NCBI GenBank assembly: GCA_002477475.1
Contig: DLPX01000035.1
Location: forward strand, 36,781 to 43,209
Source: Proteobacteria bacterium UBA7447
GTDB lineage: Bacteria > Pseudomonadota > Gammaproteobacteria > Arenicellales > UBA868
Reading direction: 5' to 3'
DNA: 6,429 nt
The position numbers and the translations under genes were made by a program. The notes beneath the pieces are model-generated. The model was given only the letters and a program-made list of their open reading frames with translations, ran no database searches and had not been told where the DNA came from. Positions 5,776 through 6,429 of the stretch are shown in pieces. Numbering within the stretch: position 1 is the first letter of the stretch; each line of letters opens with the position of its first letter.

Positions 5776-6429
5776 ATGACCAAACGAGAAGACTATCAGC
5801 CTGTCGACCCCTCCGTGGTGCCGCGCTTTGCGGGATTGGCCACCTTCATGCGTACCGTCACGAAGGAGATCATCGAGGAGGTGGATGTGGGACTGGTGGG
5901 GGTGCCCTTTGATTTGGGTCTCAACCACCGCACCGGTGCCCGGCATGGCCCCGCCGGGGTCAGGGAGATGTCGCGGCTGATTCGGCGGGTGCATCCGACC
6001 AGCGGAATCCGGCCCTTTGAGACCTGCAACGTTGCCGATTTGGGCGATGCGCCGGTAAATCCGATGAGCAAAGACAAGTCGATCGATATGATCAAGGATT
6101 TTTTCAGCGAGATGAAAGCTGCAAACATTGTGCCAATCGCGTGCGGTGGTGACCACACCATCCCGCTGCCGATCCTGCGGGCACTCGCAGTCGATGAGCC
6201 GGTTGGCATACTGCATTTCGATGCCCACGCCGATACGCTGGATGAGATCTGCGGCGATAAGGTCAACCATGCGACTTTCATGCGCCGCGGTTACGAGGAA
6301 GGGCTGATTGATCCCAAACGTGCCATTCAGGTAGGTATGCGCGGCAGCCGCTTTACGCCCGAAGATATCCAGTACGGCTATGACGTGGGGTACAGTATCA
6401 TCACGATGGATGAGTATGAAGAGATGGGC
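5776..6429 (+). CDS. Ureohydrolase, agmatinase / guanidino-acid hydrolase type (partial, right edge)
   Basis: The first 218 residues of a metal-dependent ureohydrolase (arginase/agmatinase superfamily), which hydrolyses a guanidino group to urea and an amine. The gene runs off the window in frame; family members have about 310-350 residues. Mn-binding motifs are visible: GGDH (124-127, H127) and DAHAD (149-153, D149, H151, D153). NHATFMR follows at 164-170, where agmatinases usually have HG(T/S)xFR. The last metal motif (DxDxxDP) would lie beyond the edge. The N-terminus (VPRFAGLATFMR, VGVPFDLGLNHRTGARHGP, CNVADLGD) resembles the guanidinobutyrase/guanidinopropionase/agmatinase branch rather than arginase. 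The Shine-Dalgarno site GGAGA (5766-5770) is 5 nt before the ATG. The 18-nt gap to the SDR implies one transcript. Whether the substrate is agmatine, 4-guanidinobutyrate, 3-guanidinopropionate or another compound cannot be decided. Confidence 0.88.
   Translation, partial: MTKREDYQPVDPSVVPRFAGLATFMRTVTKEIIEEVDVGLVGVPFDLGLNHRTGARHGPAGVREMSRLIRRVHPTSGIRPFETCNVADLGDAPVNPMSKDKSIDMIKDFFSEMKAANIVPIACGGDHTIPLPILRALAVDEPVGILHFDAHADTLDEICGDKVNHATFMRRGYEEGLIDPKRAIQVGMRGSRFTPEDIQYGYDVGYSIITMDEYEEMG

Noticed and set aside
5761..6281. Two overlapping minus-strand open frames (169 and 161 codons)
   Set aside because: Both are antisense to the ureohydrolase, whose frame is open to the window edge and holds GGDH and DAHAD.

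Overview
The window looks like chromosomal DNA of a proteobacterium, most likely gammaproteobacterial. It opens with the last 30 bases of a tRNA whose acceptor and T arm match tRNA-Phe of beta/gammaproteobacteria, and all the genes have Shine-Dalgarno sites and ordinary proteobacterial families. The genus cannot be read from the sequence.

Left part (1-3441): after the tRNA end and a short structured gap comes a minus-strand voltage-gated potassium channel gene (188-888). It is split by a one-base loss in a run of eight T, with voltage sensor and TVGYGD pore filter in different frames. Divergent from it is a small four-helix membrane protein resembling the DUF420/YozB family (1037-1525). This is followed on the same strand by a CPA1-type Na+/H+ antiporter (1627-2838). 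Next is a decayed gene (2894-3405): a Rieske [2Fe-2S] domain that matches the front of the large 'FMN-binding glutamate synthase family' proteins. Its N-terminus is frameshifted and its whole catalytic C-terminal part is gone.

Right part (3442-6429): a small metabolic locus. A class III PLP aminotransferase (minus strand, 3442-4833) is divergent from a short-chain dehydrogenase/reductase (4963-5757) and a ureohydrolase of the agmatinase/guanidino-acid hydrolase type (5776 to beyond the right edge). The last two are 18 nt apart and look like an operon. The 129-nt divergent gap holds a good sigma70 promoter for the SDR, a perfect TATAAT on the other strand, and an inverted repeat lying over both -10 boxes, which suggests one regulator for all three genes. 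The enzymes fit catabolism of a guanidino compound: urea release, transamination of the exposed amine, and redox handling of the resulting aldehyde or ketone. The substrate is not determined by the sequence.

The most noteworthy points are the frameshifted channel with its restorable pore, the truncated Rieske gene, and the shared operator of the putative guanidino-compound locus. I see no CRISPR array, insertion sequence or phage gene.
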